From positions 62,001 to 126,000 of the forward strand of contig NZ_BMUI01000012.1 of assembly GCF_014650115.1 (NCBI RefSeq): a stretch of 64,000 nucleotides of DNA, written 5' to 3'. The notes under the pieces are model-generated. The model saw only the letters and a list, made by a program, of their open reading frames with translations. It had not been told where the DNA came from and made no database searches. The translations under genes were made by a program, and so were the position numbers. The DNA is from Streptomyces olivaceoviridis. Lineage in GTDB: Bacteria > Actinomycetota > Actinomycetes > Streptomycetales > Streptomycetaceae. Below are positions 26,275-34,756 of the stretch, in pieces. Numbering within the stretch: the stretch's first letter is position 1; the number at the start of each line of letters is the position of its first letter.

Positions 26275-26720
26275 GCGCTCTCTCTCCTTCCCATGAAGCG
26301 GACGCCGTCAGCGCCTTGCGTCGATCACAGCAGCGGCTACCCCGCCGGAGGCCATGTCTCACGGGGTGCTGGAGGAGTGCCCGCACCTCGTCGGCAGTCA
26401 AGGGCCGACTGTCTGCTCGTGCCAACGACGGCCCGGCTGAACTCCTTCACCCGGCCGGCCCAGCCGTGGCGGCCCGATCCAGCCACCCGTCAGCGGGCGA
26501 TCGGGCAGTTCGGCTTGGTCCCTTCGAGGGACTGGGCCTGCCTCGTAGGCGCTGTGGCTGCGGCTGTCCGACACCGGCGGTCCGCCGCCCGGGTCGGCCC
26601 GGCTCGACGGCTCCGCCCCATTCGAGTACAAGAGGACGCGTCCGCCCTCCGACGGGCGGGCCGTCTGCCGCGGCCGAGCAGCGTCGTGCGGTGTTCAAGC
26701 TGTGGTCGGAGGAACGCGTC
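26275..26720. other. Spacer with no recognised gene
   Basis: About 445 bases between the hypothetical protein at 26274 and the tRNA-like terminator. Only Arg/Pro-rich shadow frames are present. Confidence 0.4.
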
Positions 26721-26748
26721 AGGAGGCCCGGCTGATGCCGGGCCTCCT
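26721..26748 (-). terminator. Terminator of the tRNA-like gene
   Basis: AGGAGGCCCGGC and GCCGGGCCTCCT form a perfect 12-bp stem with a TGAT loop, 8 bases past the 3' end of the tRNA-like gene, the usual place for a Streptomyces tRNA terminator. Confidence 0.8.
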
Positions 26749-26756
26749 GTCTCTCG

Positions 26757-26830
26757 TAGCGGGTACAGGATGTGAACCTGCAACCTCTGGGTCATGAGCC
26801 CAGCGAGCTACCGAGCTGCTCCACGCCTCG
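26757..26830 (-). tRNA. tRNA-fMet-like gene (anticodon CAT), degenerate acceptor stem
   Basis: The minus strand matches initiator tRNA from the D arm on: GAGC/GCTC D stem, GGGCTCATGACCC anticodon arm with the initiator-type GGG/CCC pairs, and a GCAGG/CCTGT T stem. The acceptor stem pairs at only about 3 of 7 positions, the base after the anticodon is G not A, the T loop is TTCACAT, and no CCA is encoded. A terminator follows directly. It is either a decaying copy of initiator tRNA or an odd variant; function is doubtful. Confidence 0.7.
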
Positions 26831-26875
26831 TCGGTGGTGCCGCTCCGCACATGCTCCGCAGGCCAGCGGGGGATG

Positions 26876-27079
26876 TCAGCCGCGGACGATGTTCTCGGCC
26901 TGGGGCCCCTTCTGGCCCTGGGTGACGTCGAACGTGACCGTCTCGCCCTCGACCAGCTCGCGGTAGCCGTTGCCGGAGATGTTGGAGTAGTGGGCGAAGA
27001 CGTCCGGTCCGCCGCCGTCCTGGGCGATGAAACCGAAGCCCTTCTCAGAGTTGAACCACTTCACGGTGCCGCTGGCCAT
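26876..27079 (-). CDS. Cold-shock protein (CspA family)
   Basis: A 67-residue single-domain nucleic-acid-binding protein. RNP1 (KGFGFIAQ) and RNP2 (DVFAHYSNI) are intact. The start MASGTVKWFNSEKGFGF and the end GPQAENIVRG are those of actinobacterial CspA/ScoF proteins, which act as RNA chaperones. The ATG at 27079 is fixed by homology and AAGGA. The 5' leader lies in the upstream 100 bases. Confidence 0.95.
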   Translation of the reverse strand: MASGTVKWFNSEKGFGFIAQDGGGPDVFAHYSNISGNGYRELVEGETVTFDVTQGQKGPQAENIVRG

Positions 27080-27429
27080 ACTGCGTCCTTCGATCTTGCC
27101 GGGGGTGCCGGCCGGGGTGAGTAGCGGCATCTCCCCCTGCGGGAAGACGCCATCGTCCGTTCTACCCCGACCAGGGCTCTGTCATTCGATCATTCGTCCA
27201 TGAGTCGGATGCGGTGTCGTCCGGCAGCCGACGTCGGCCCGCGCAGCGGCCGACCCGGACGACCGCTTCCGGACACGTCCCGCCATCTCCACGCGCGGGC
27301 GAACAGTGCTGAGTAGGCTGGTCCTGCCGTCCCAGTGGTCTCCCCCGTACCACCGGGACGCTGCATTCAACGGCCCCGGATCCGGTGAGTGCCGTCGACC
27401 AGGTCGGAGCCGGTGCGGATTTGCTCGCG

Positions 27430-27673
27430 CTACTGCAAGCGGGGGTTGCACAAGCCGGTTGCCGTGCGCTCCACCGCGGCGTTGAAGAAGTTCGTCAGGG
27501 CGATCTCCAGGTTGATCGCGCCGATCTGTTCCTCGGTGAAATGGGCGTTCCGCATCGGTGTAGAACGGCGCCTCGCGCCACGCCGCTACGTTGTGCAGCC
27601 GCTCACCGGTGTCACCGGCCCTCTTCCCGCCGACGACACTGGCGTAGACGCACGCCGAGCAGCCGTTGATCTG
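27430..27673 (-). pseudogene. Carboxymuconolactone decarboxylase / AhpD-like remnant
   Basis: The segment QINGCSACVYASVVGGKRAG, followed by GERLHNVAAWREAPFYTDAE, is the CxxC-containing core of a CMD/AhpD-type peroxidase. The frame shifts near 27548 and continues as HFTEEQIGAINLEIALTNFF before a stop at 27430. The first ~50 residues are missing, cut off at about 27673 where the opposite-strand sigma-factor fragment begins. Both 5'-truncation and frameshift make it a pseudogene. Confidence 0.75.
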
Positions 27674-27679
27674 GCCGCT

Positions 27680-27899
27680 CGGGGCCACCGAAGTCGCCAC
27701 CCGCGCGCGAGTGGCCGGCAGTGCGGCACGAGGACGTGCGGCAACCGTCGACGGCCACCCCGGCGTCATCTCCTGGAACGAGGACGGCACCCCGCGCTCC
27801 CTCCTTGCCTTCACCGTCACCGAAGGCCTCATCACCGAGATCACCGCCGTGGTCGACCCGGCCGAACTCGCGCTCATGGACCTGCCGGACCCGGTCTGA
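27680..27899 (+). pseudogene. C-terminal remnant of an ECF sigma factor (SigJ/ECF41-like, SnoaL tail)
   Basis: The last ~50 codons (TVDGHPGVISWNEDGTPRSL, then LAFTVTEGLITEI, ending MDLPDPV) look like the SnoaL-like C-terminal domain of SigJ/ECF41 sigma factors. Sigma-2 and sigma-4 regions are absent. ECF41 genes typically sit beside a carboxymuconolactone-decarboxylase-type gene, just as here. The two fragments face each other head to head, both lacking their 5' ends. Confidence 0.6.
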
Positions 27900-28324
27900 C
27901 TCCCTGCCGGCGACGGTCTGCATACTCGAAGTGGTCCACGCCTGATACCGCAGAGGTCTGGCGCAGCGCGGCGGCGCATGCCTCTGCGGTGGCCGGGGTT
28001 ACGGGCCGGTCAGGCCGGGCCGTCTGGTGGGTGGCGAGTGTGTGGAGGGGGTTCGGCGTTGACCGTTCAGCGCTGTATCAACAATCGCCGGGCGTCTCCG
28101 ACAGCCGGGCGGTGTCGGCGCAAGTCACGCCCGCCGGTGCCAAGATGGTCCTGTCGCGGCGGAAGGGGTGCATCGGTGGTCTGGCCGGACAGCTCGACCC
28201 GCACCGCCGGCAGGCACGCCCCGTCTCGCTGCCCGCGCACCGTGAAACGGCCCGGCTCGCTGCCCACCCAACCGGCCGACAGCACCGCTTCCCCTTATCC
28301 AGTTGTCCAGTAAGGAATCACGGC
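27900..28324. other. Spacer with no recognised gene
   Basis: About 425 bases between the sigma-factor remnant and the epoxide hydrolase. Frames are open but without ribosome sites or family resemblance. The last part must hold the epoxide hydrolase promoter. Confidence 0.4.
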
Positions 28325-29560
28325 ATGACCATCCCGCGCGCCTTCCCCCTGGAGCCCACCTCGATCCGTGTGTCCGACGAGGCCCTCGATGACCTGCGCG
28401 CCCGTCTCACGCTGACCCGTGCGCCGCTGGACGAGGGGAATGAGGACTGGTCCTACGGCGTCCCGGACAGCTACCTCCGTAAGCTGGTGGCCTACTGGCG
28501 CGACGGCTACGACTGGCGCAAGGCGGAGGCCGCCATCAACGTCTACGAGCACTACGAGGTGTGCGTCGCCGGTGTCCCGGTGCACTTCATGCGCAAGCCC
28601 GGCCGCGGCCCCCGCCCCATCCCCTTGATCCTCACCCACGGCTGGCCGTGGACGTTCTGGCACTGGTCGAAGGTGATCGACCCGCTCGCCGACCCGGCCG
28701 CGTTCGGCGCTGATCCCGCCGACGCGTTCGACGTCATCGTGCCGTCCCTGCCCGGCTTCGGTTTCCCCGGCCCGCTCACCGGCTTTCCGGACGTCAACTT
28801 CTGGAAGGTCTCCGACCTCTGGCACACCCTGATGACCGAGACCCTGGGTCACGAGAAGTACGCCGCCGGGGGCTGCGACATCGGCGGGATCGTCACCAGT
28901 CAGCTCGGCCACAAGTACGCCGACGAGCTCTACGGCATCCACATCGGCTCCGGGCTGCCGCTCGACTTCTTCACCGGCCCCCGCGCCTGGGACTTCGCCC
29001 GGAACCGTCCCCTCACCGACGACCAGCCCGCCGACGTCCGCGCCCGCATCATCGAGCTGGACCGCCGCTTCGCGTCCCACCTCACCGTGCACATGCTCGA
29101 CGGCGCCACCCTGGCCCACGGGTTGAGCGACTCACCCGCCGGACTGCTCGCCTGGCTGCTGGAGCGCTGGAACGCCTGGAGCGACAACGGCGGCGACCTC
29201 GAATCCGTCTTCACCAAGGACGACCTGCTCACCCACGCCACGATCTACTGGGTGAACAACTCCATCGCCACGTCGATGCGTTACTACGCCAACGCCAACC
29301 GCTATCCCTGGTCCCCCGCCCACGACCGCACCCCGGTCGTGCAGGCCCCGGTCGGCCTCACCTTCGTCACGTACGAGAACCCGCCCGGCGTCCACACCGC
29401 CGACGAGCGCGTCCGGGCGTTCAAGACCGGCCCGCAGGCCGACTGGTTCCACCACGTCAACGTCAACGCCCACGACCACGGCGGCCACTTCATCCCCTGG
29501 GAGAACCCCGACGCTTGGGTGAACGACCTGCGCCGCACCTTCCACGGCCGCAGGCCCTGA
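28325..29560 (+). CDS. Epoxide hydrolase (microsomal-type, N-terminal EHN domain)
   Basis: A 411-residue enzyme. The N-terminal EHN segment (SDEALDDLRARLTLTRAPLD, then SYLRKLVAYWRDGYDWRKAE) precedes an alpha/beta hydrolase core. The oxyanion HGW motif is in LTHGWPWTFWHW, the nucleophilic Asp lies in GGCDIGGIVTSQLG, and the catalytic His is in NAHDHGGHFIPWENP. It adds water to epoxides to give diols. ATG at 28325 follows AAGGAA. It stands alone; its 3' end overlaps the opposite-strand gene at 29490 by about 70 bases. Confidence 0.9.
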   Translation: MTIPRAFPLEPTSIRVSDEALDDLRARLTLTRAPLDEGNEDWSYGVPDSYLRKLVAYWRDGYDWRKAEAAINVYEHYEVCVAGVPVHFMRKPGRGPRPIPLILTHGWPWTFWHWSKVIDPLADPAAFGADPADAFDVIVPSLPGFGFPGPLTGFPDVNFWKVSDLWHTLMTETLGHEKYAAGGCDIGGIVTSQLGHKYADELYGIHIGSGLPLDFFTGPRAWDFARNRPLTDDQPADVRARIIELDRRFASHLTVHMLDGATLAHGLSDSPAGLLAWLLERWNAWSDNGGDLESVFTKDDLLTHATIYWVNNSIATSMRYYANANRYPWSPAHDRTPVVQAPVGLTFVTYENPPGVHTADERVRAFKTGPQADWFHHVNVNAHDHGGHFIPWENPDAWVNDLRRTFHGRRP

Positions 29561-29810
29561 ACGACCCTGGGGGCCGTCCGGCAACGGGTCCGGCGTCCTG
29601 GCCGGCCTCCCCCGGATCCCCCAGCGGCCGGGTCAGCGCATCATCCGCACTCGCCCGGCGCCCCGGCTCCGTCTCATCCAGTTCCCAGTAGTAGCGGCAG
29701 TCATCGCACCGGTACACCAGGACCCCCGCATCGATCGTCAGTACGGCCCCGTGCGGGCAGCCACTGCCATCACCCCGCCCCACACACTCCAGCTCCCTGG
29801 TATCCCCCAT
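29490..29810 (-). CDS. Small zinc-ribbon-like protein
   Basis: About 106 residues. The N-terminal 50 (TRELECVGRGDGSGCPHGAV, then VLVYRCDDCRYYWEL) carry Cys/His pairs that could form one zinc ribbon. The C-terminal half is low complexity and overlaps the epoxide hydrolase 3' end antisense, so the true end may be lost or shifted. Function unknown. Confidence 0.5.
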   Translation of the reverse strand: MGDTRELECVGRGDGSGCPHGAVLTIDAGVLVYRCDDCRYYWELDETEPGRRASADDALTRPLGDPGEAGQDAGPVAGRPPGSFRACGRGRCGAGRSPKRRGSPRG

Positions 29811-29988
29811 GGGGTCGACCGTGCGCCGTGCCAGCGGGATTCGGGCAGAGTGCAGGCGGGGCGCACAGGCGCTCACGTCCGGCACCACACCTCAACACCC
29901 GTCGGCAGCCCCAAGAGGCTGCCTTCGCCCGGAAGACTGGCCGGGCTGAACGGAGAGGCAGGGACACGCCCCGGGCTCCTGGCTGGTG

Positions 29989-30978
29989 TCACGGAGTGGG
30001 AGGCAGGGAGAGCTGGGTCGAGGCGTGGTCCCGGTAGTCCCTCGGCGGTATGCCGTAGGCGTTGCGGAACACACGGCTGAAATCGGCGGCTCGGGGGAAA
30101 CCCCAGCGAGAGGCGATCACGTGGATGGGTGTGTCGCGCAATGTGGGGTCGGCCAAATCCCGGCGGGCGTTCGCCAGACGTTGCTCACGGATCCAGGACG
30201 AGACGGTGGTGCCCTCTCCCTGGAAGATACGGTGCAGATAGCTGACGGATATGTGGTGCGCGGCGGCGACGGCCGGCGGGGTCAGTTGAGGGTCTCGCAA
30301 ATGCTGGCGGATGAACGCCTGGATGCGTAGGACCAGAGCGCGCCGGGCGCTGTCGGGCGCGCTGCTGTCGTCCGCGTCGAGGTGGTGCGCGAACAGCGCG
30401 GTCAGCAGTTCGAGGAGGGCCGCCTCCAGTCGCGGACCGTCTGACGAGCGGTAGGAGTGGGTGTCGTCGGTCAGTTGCATGAGGAATCCCGACAGCAAGG
30501 CCCCGACGCCTTCCCGGCCTGGTAATCGTCGGGTGAGGAGCTGGTCCATCCATGGAGGGGGCAGCGGGAATCCGGCCTTGGGCACGTCGGCGCCGATCAG
30601 GTACACCGATGGGCCGCCGCGGAGACGAAGGTGAACGGGCTGGGACGAGTCCAGCACGTGCATGTCGAAGGGGCCGTGGACGGCTTCCCGGTCACCCTGC
30701 GCCACTTCGCTTTCGCCTCTGAGCGGCAGGATCAACGTGTAGACCCCGGGATCGGACCGCCGAACGAGTTCCGGTGTACGCCGGATGGTCGCGGGGTCCA
30801 CGACTGTGGACCACACGCGTGAACCACCGAGCCTGAGCAGACGTGTCTCCGCCCGGAAACCGTCCCCCTCGTCACTGCCGGAGTCGAGAGGCGAGACGTC
30901 CCTGCCCAGCCGTTTCCGCCAGGCATCGAAGCGATCGGTCGAGGGAACGTCGTGGCTCCGGAATGTCTTCTCGATCAT
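29989..30978 (-). CDS. AraC-family transcriptional regulator
   Basis: A 329-residue regulator. The N-terminal AraC-binding-like domain (DRFDAWRKRLGRDVSPL) is followed by a C-terminal double HTH (LTPPAVAAAHHISVSYLHRI, then IASRWGFPRAADFSRVFRNA, then YGIPPRDYR). The N-terminal type matches regulators of aromatic or alcohol metabolism. The ATG at 30978 has GGGG upstream; a TTG one codon earlier is possible. Neighbours do not reveal a target. Confidence 0.9.
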   Translation of the reverse strand: MIEKTFRSHDVPSTDRFDAWRKRLGRDVSPLDSGSDEGDGFRAETRLLRLGGSRVWSTVVDPATIRRTPELVRRSDPGVYTLILPLRGESEVAQGDREAVHGPFDMHVLDSSQPVHLRLRGGPSVYLIGADVPKAGFPLPPPWMDQLLTRRLPGREGVGALLSGFLMQLTDDTHSYRSSDGPRLEAALLELLTALFAHHLDADDSSAPDSARRALVLRIQAFIRQHLRDPQLTPPAVAAAHHISVSYLHRIFQGEGTTVSSWIREQRLANARRDLADPTLRDTPIHVIASRWGFPRAADFSRVFRNAYGIPPRDYRDHASTQLSLPPTP

Positions 30979-31407
30979 CAAGAACCCCGTTTGGATGTGG
31001 CCGAGCAGGGACGAGGGGCGCTGGTCAGACGTTCCACGTCACTGAATTTCTGGCAATAGTCACAGGTCAAGCCCTGGGGTGGAGGCTAAATTCACCCAAA
31101 CAACCGTGTCAACGGCCGCGGGCCCGCCGGCGTTGAATACGGCCGGCCGTGGGGCGGCCGACACCCGACGGCCGGCTGCCGGCGACTGAAGAGGGCGTCC
31201 GCCATCGACCAGCGGCTGCGCTCCTCCGCCGTGGATCCGGGCGGCCACCCGCAACCAGCGCTGACTCTTCGACACGAGTAGACGCATCTCCAAGCCAACC
31301 GAAGACTCAGCGCTAACGACACCCCCGCGATTCGTCGGGCAGTCTGTAGGTGACTTCGACACGGATTGTTGAGAGCACTCACGAGACTTTCGGCAGAAAG
31401 GGTGACC

Positions 31408-31920
31408 ATGACACGCGCGAAGCAGCTCTTTTACTCCATCGGTATCGCCATCGCCATCGCCGGTAGCGGTATCGCACAATCTGCGGCAGCTGAAGGTCAC
31501 GCTCCCCTCGCGGCACCACTGGACGAAGCCATGCCTGTAGCGGCACCACTGGACGAGGGCCACATGCCGGTGGTGGCACCACAGGACGCGGCCCGACAGT
31601 CCCTCCCTGCCGACGCTGTCTGCCGTTCCAGGATCCGAACCGCCATCGCTCTCAATGAGAAGGCCCTGGCAGCCGACGGTCATCGGCCTGACACGGACGC
31701 AGCCGCAAGGTACAACCGAAGGACGCAGGTCGAAATCAGTTCGGCGCAAACGGACTGTCGTGGAACGAGCCACCGCCGGGAGATCAAGCGAGAGTTGGAC
31801 TCGGCGAAGGACTCAGCGGAGGCAGCTGAACGCCACAACAAGGCCGGGGATGAAGTGCCTGCCGGGCACGCGGAGCGGGATGTGAAGGCTCACCTCAGCA
31901 GGGCCAAAGGCATGGCCTGA
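31408..31920 (+). CDS. Secreted protein with Pro-Leu-Asp-Glu repeat, unknown function
   Basis: A 170-residue protein. The signal peptide (KQLFYSIGIAIAIAGSGIA) ends near SAAA, followed by three imperfect repeats (APLAAPLDEAMP, VAAPLDEGHMP, VVAPQDAARQ) and a charged helical part with two Cys (AVCRSRI and TDCRGTS) that could form a disulfide. The ATG at 31408 has AAAGGG upstream. No family recognised. Confidence 0.65.
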   Translation: MTRAKQLFYSIGIAIAIAGSGIAQSAAAEGHAPLAAPLDEAMPVAAPLDEGHMPVVAPQDAARQSLPADAVCRSRIRTAIALNEKALAADGHRPDTDAAARYNRRTQVEISSAQTDCRGTSHRREIKRELDSAKDSAEAAERHNKAGDEVPAGHAERDVKAHLSRAKGMA

Positions 31921-32446
31921 TCGCGAGGTGTCCGGCTTCACGTTCGTCGGCGGTGTGAGCCGATGCGGGGCGAGGATGCGCGCCCCCTCGCCTGAGCCCG
32001 CCGTACGACCTGGACGGACACGACGTGGTCGGCGACGGGCGCCAGGCGCTGCAAGAGATCTCGGACACGGTGTCCTTCCTACGGGTCGCAACCAACAGCC
32101 GGCCACACCGAGGCCGCCGACGCCCGTGCCGAGAAGGCCCTGGAGGGCTCGGCCTTCCACCGGCCCAGCAAGACCACCGAGTGCGTGCGCATCGGTTTGC
32201 CTGTTGGCGCGAGCACGTCCAGGCGCTCGGGTCGGCCGAGGTCGTCAGCGAACGGGCCCGCCGCGCGCTCGCCGACCCCACGATGCGGGCCACCCCCGTG
32301 CACGCCATCGGTTCCAGCGCGGCCGGTGATCGGGCCACCCTGGTTCTCACTGCCGCGTGCCTGGGCATCACAGGCTTGGCGATGTCGGCAGCCCACGGCG
32401 ACGTACGCGCCACACTTCGTATCGATCCCGATGGAAAGAGGTGCCG
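31921..32446. other. Possibly decayed coding region, not identified
   Basis: Some 520 bases where coding-like stretches appear in different plus-strand frames (GDGRQALQEISDTVSFLRVA, then EKALEGSAFHRPSKT, then WREHVQALGSAEVVSERARR). This looks like a frameshifted gene, but I cannot name it and no single start-stop frame covers it. Confidence 0.35.
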
Positions 32447-32908
32447 ATGGCGACCTGGGGGCTGATCCGCGAGGCAAGCGTCAAGCACTGGGACAGCTAC
32501 ATCACGGAGACACATGTGTTCGCATATGTGGAAGGTACGTACGAAGAAGCTCTGGCGGAGTTGGAACGGCATGCTCGGCACGCAATGGCTCATCACCCCA
32601 AGAAACGAAAGCGCCGTCGGCTCTTCCGTAACGGCGACGACTTCCTGATGGTCGTCGATGACGCTGCCTGGCGGTCCTCGGGCATCCGGTACACGGTCGC
32701 GGAGTTGCTGGAGGACACCGCCGCACCGGCGAAGCCAACGAATGCACGCGAGGCCACGTTGGAGTCGACGGATACACGCGAGGCCGAGGCCACCAAACCT
32801 GATCCTGAACCCGTGGACACCATGCCGCCCGCCTCGCCGTCCGATGAGCGATACCCGGACGGCGTGCCAGTGCGGCCGAAGTGGCTGGGCCGCCCTGATC
32901 TGCCGTAA
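32447..32908 (+). CDS. Conserved Streptomyces hypothetical protein
   Basis: A 153-residue protein. The N-terminal domain (VFAYVEGTYEEALAELERHA, then RRRLFRNGDDFLMVVDDA, then YTVAELLEDTA) resembles a small orphan family of Streptomyces proteins starting MATWG. The C-terminal third is a disordered acidic tail with two copies of a T-R/A-EAT-type repeat. The ATG at 32447 has GAGG 6 bases upstream. Function unknown. Confidence 0.7.
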   Translation: MATWGLIREASVKHWDSYITETHVFAYVEGTYEEALAELERHARHAMAHHPKKRKRRRLFRNGDDFLMVVDDAAWRSSGIRYTVAELLEDTAAPAKPTNAREATLESTDTREAEATKPDPEPVDTMPPASPSDERYPDGVPVRPKWLGRPDLP

Positions 32909-32954
32909 GGAGCCGGGAGAGAGGCGGTTGAAGTCGGTGCGGCAGCTGAGTGAG

Positions 32955-33398
32955 CTATGAACCGTTGGATGGTTCGTTTGTGGGGTTTGCTCCGGCTGCG
33001 ATGAGGAGTTCGGCGCTCTCAGGGTGAGGACCGTTGTTCGCCCAGTCCAGGGGCGAACAACCCGTTCCGTAGTCTTCACGTAGGTTCGGGTCGGCGCCGT
33101 GAGTCAACAGTTCACGCACTGTCCCGGTGTGTCCCCAGCATGCGGCTGCGCACAACGGTGTGCCCTCCGAGCCGGCTCCCCTGCTCTCAGTGTCAGGCAA
33201 GGCACCCGCCTCCATGAGCATGCGTGCGACCTCGGCTGCTCCCCGCACCGACGCCACATAGAGAGGGGTGGTGCCGTCATTGTCCCGTCGCTCTGGGTGC
33301 GCTCCAGCCTTCAGAAGCGCCCTCACGCGTACAGCGTCAGCTGCCAGAGTTGCCTCCAAGAGATCGCGGGAGAGTTTCTTTTGCCGTCGCTGCTTCAT
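32955..33398 (-). CDS. Ankyrin-repeat protein
   Basis: A 147-residue protein made of about four ankyrin repeats (RVRALLKAGAHPERRDNDGT, then EVARMLMEAGALPDTES, then TVRELLTHGADPNLREDYGT, then ESAELLIAAGANP). No other domain or signal peptide, so it is probably a cytoplasmic binding partner. Target unknown. Confidence 0.85.
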   Translation of the reverse strand: MKQRRQKKLSRDLLEATLAADAVRVRALLKAGAHPERRDNDGTTPLYVASVRGAAEVARMLMEAGALPDTESRGAGSEGTPLCAAACWGHTGTVRELLTHGADPNLREDYGTGCSPLDWANNGPHPESAELLIAAGANPTNEPSNGS

Positions 33399-33478
33399 GG
33401 TTGACGAGGCTAGTCACCAAGCGTGAGTTGGCCCCAGGAGGTGCTGCCGGGGGCCGTCGGCTCACTGATCCCTGGTGC

Positions 33479-34375
33479 TCAACCGATCGCTCCCGTCATC
33501 GCGTGCGGCGCCACCGCTGGTTCGAGCAGCGACAACGTTCGCTGCTGCGCATCGAGGCCGATTCGGACGCCGACCGGCATCGGCAGGTTCGGGCCGGCAT
33601 GCCCGAACTCGACGTTGCCCAGGACCGGGATGTCACGGTCGCCGAGGACGTCGAGGACGATCTCGCGCAGGGTAGGGGACGCGCCGGGCTCGAGTCCACT
33701 GATCTCGCGCGGAACGCCCACGACCATGCCGGATATCCGATCGAGAATGCCGCAGTGTCGCATCACCTGCAGATAGCTCCACACGTGCCATGCCAGGCCG
33801 CCCATCTCCTCCCAGAACAGCACCGCACCGTCGAACCATTCGAGCGGCAGCGCGTAAGGCGTCGCCTGCGCGAGCACGATGCGATTGATCACCCCGCCGA
33901 TCAGCCGACCTTCGACACGACCAGGACGCCAGCACTCCCACGACGGGCTCGCAGGCAGCGCACCGATCGCCTCGGTACCGGTCAGCAACCTGGAGTAGAG
34001 CTTCTCGAGTTCCGCCTGGCGCGCCACGGGCGCAGACTGCCAGTGTCCGCCGAAGCCATGGACGGCCATGTCGGCATGGAAGCCGACCAGACCCGTGTGC
34101 GCGTAGAGCACCAGATGCAGCAGCGAGATGCCGCTGTAGCCGAGGATCGGCTTGGGGTCGGCCCTGATCGCCTCGACGTCGATCAGGTCAAGGTAGCCGA
34201 GAGCCGTCTGGCCGCCGTCACTCGCGACGATCGCACGCACCTCAGGATCACGCAGAAGACCATTGAGCTCCCTGGCGATCTCCGCCGGCGTGGCCGCGCT
34301 CCACCAGTGGCGGCGTCCAACTTCGAGTAGTGGAGCCCGACGCACGCGGAATCCCATCCTCTCGAGCACAGCCAC
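33479..34375 (-). pseudogene. LD-carboxypeptidase / MccF-like (S66) protein, 5'-truncated
   Basis: About 298 codons match S66 peptidases, including PILGYSGISLLHLVLYAHTG, LIGGVINRIVLAQATPYALP and NVEFGHAGPNLPMPVG. These enzymes cut LD bonds in cell-wall peptides or inactivate microcin-C-like compounds. The N-terminal ~30 residues, with the usual PGDTVAVVAP-type strand, are missing, and the 5' end abuts an IS481 scrap. Family-like residues continue upstream of the GTG at 34375 only to about 34405. The usual nucleophile region reads ASDGGQTAL, without an obvious Ser at the expected place. Probably a decayed gene, though it could still be translated. Confidence 0.6.
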
Positions 34376-34409
34376 GGCCTTCTCGACGTTGGGCTCGTAA
34401 GCGGCTGGG

Positions 34410-34544
34410 AGGCGGGACGGCCGCAGCGGACACGCTCGACGAGCAGCCTCCTGCCGTGAACGGTCAGCCGGGCATTACGGTGGGACACGAAGACCTCCGT
34501 GCGGTGCAGTCCTAGACAGCTCCACCACACCGGAGGTCTTCGCC
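34410..34544 (-). mobile_element. IS481-family transposase 5' remnant and its upstream end
   Basis: From a GTG at 34488 the minus strand reads SHRNARLTVHGRRLLVERVR, the standard N-terminus of IS481-type transposases, ending after about 26 codons. Upstream, GGAGGTCTTC at 34489-34499 is repeated inverted at 34534-34544, giving an 11-bp inverted repeat around the element end. The rest of the transposase was lost when it joined the S66 gene. Confidence 0.7.
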
Positions 34545-34756
34545 ATGATCAAGCACCCACGCGTGTCAACAACGCTCGTGATCAATACACGAGTCGTTGC
34601 CGGCCACGACGTTGGTGACGCTCGGGTGGAGGCGTGGGACGGGAGTGAGTTCGGGGGTGATCCGACGGGCGGCGGTTCTTCCACTTGGGCAGGCAGGCGC
34701 GGGAGAGTCCAGGAGCCTTCGGCATCCCTCGACGTCCAAGGGGGCGTTCGCATGTG

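Noticed and set aside
27182..27429. Minus-strand open frame right of the cold-shock gene
   Set aside because: No start with a ribosome site, no family resemblance; probably junk downstream of the CMD remnant.
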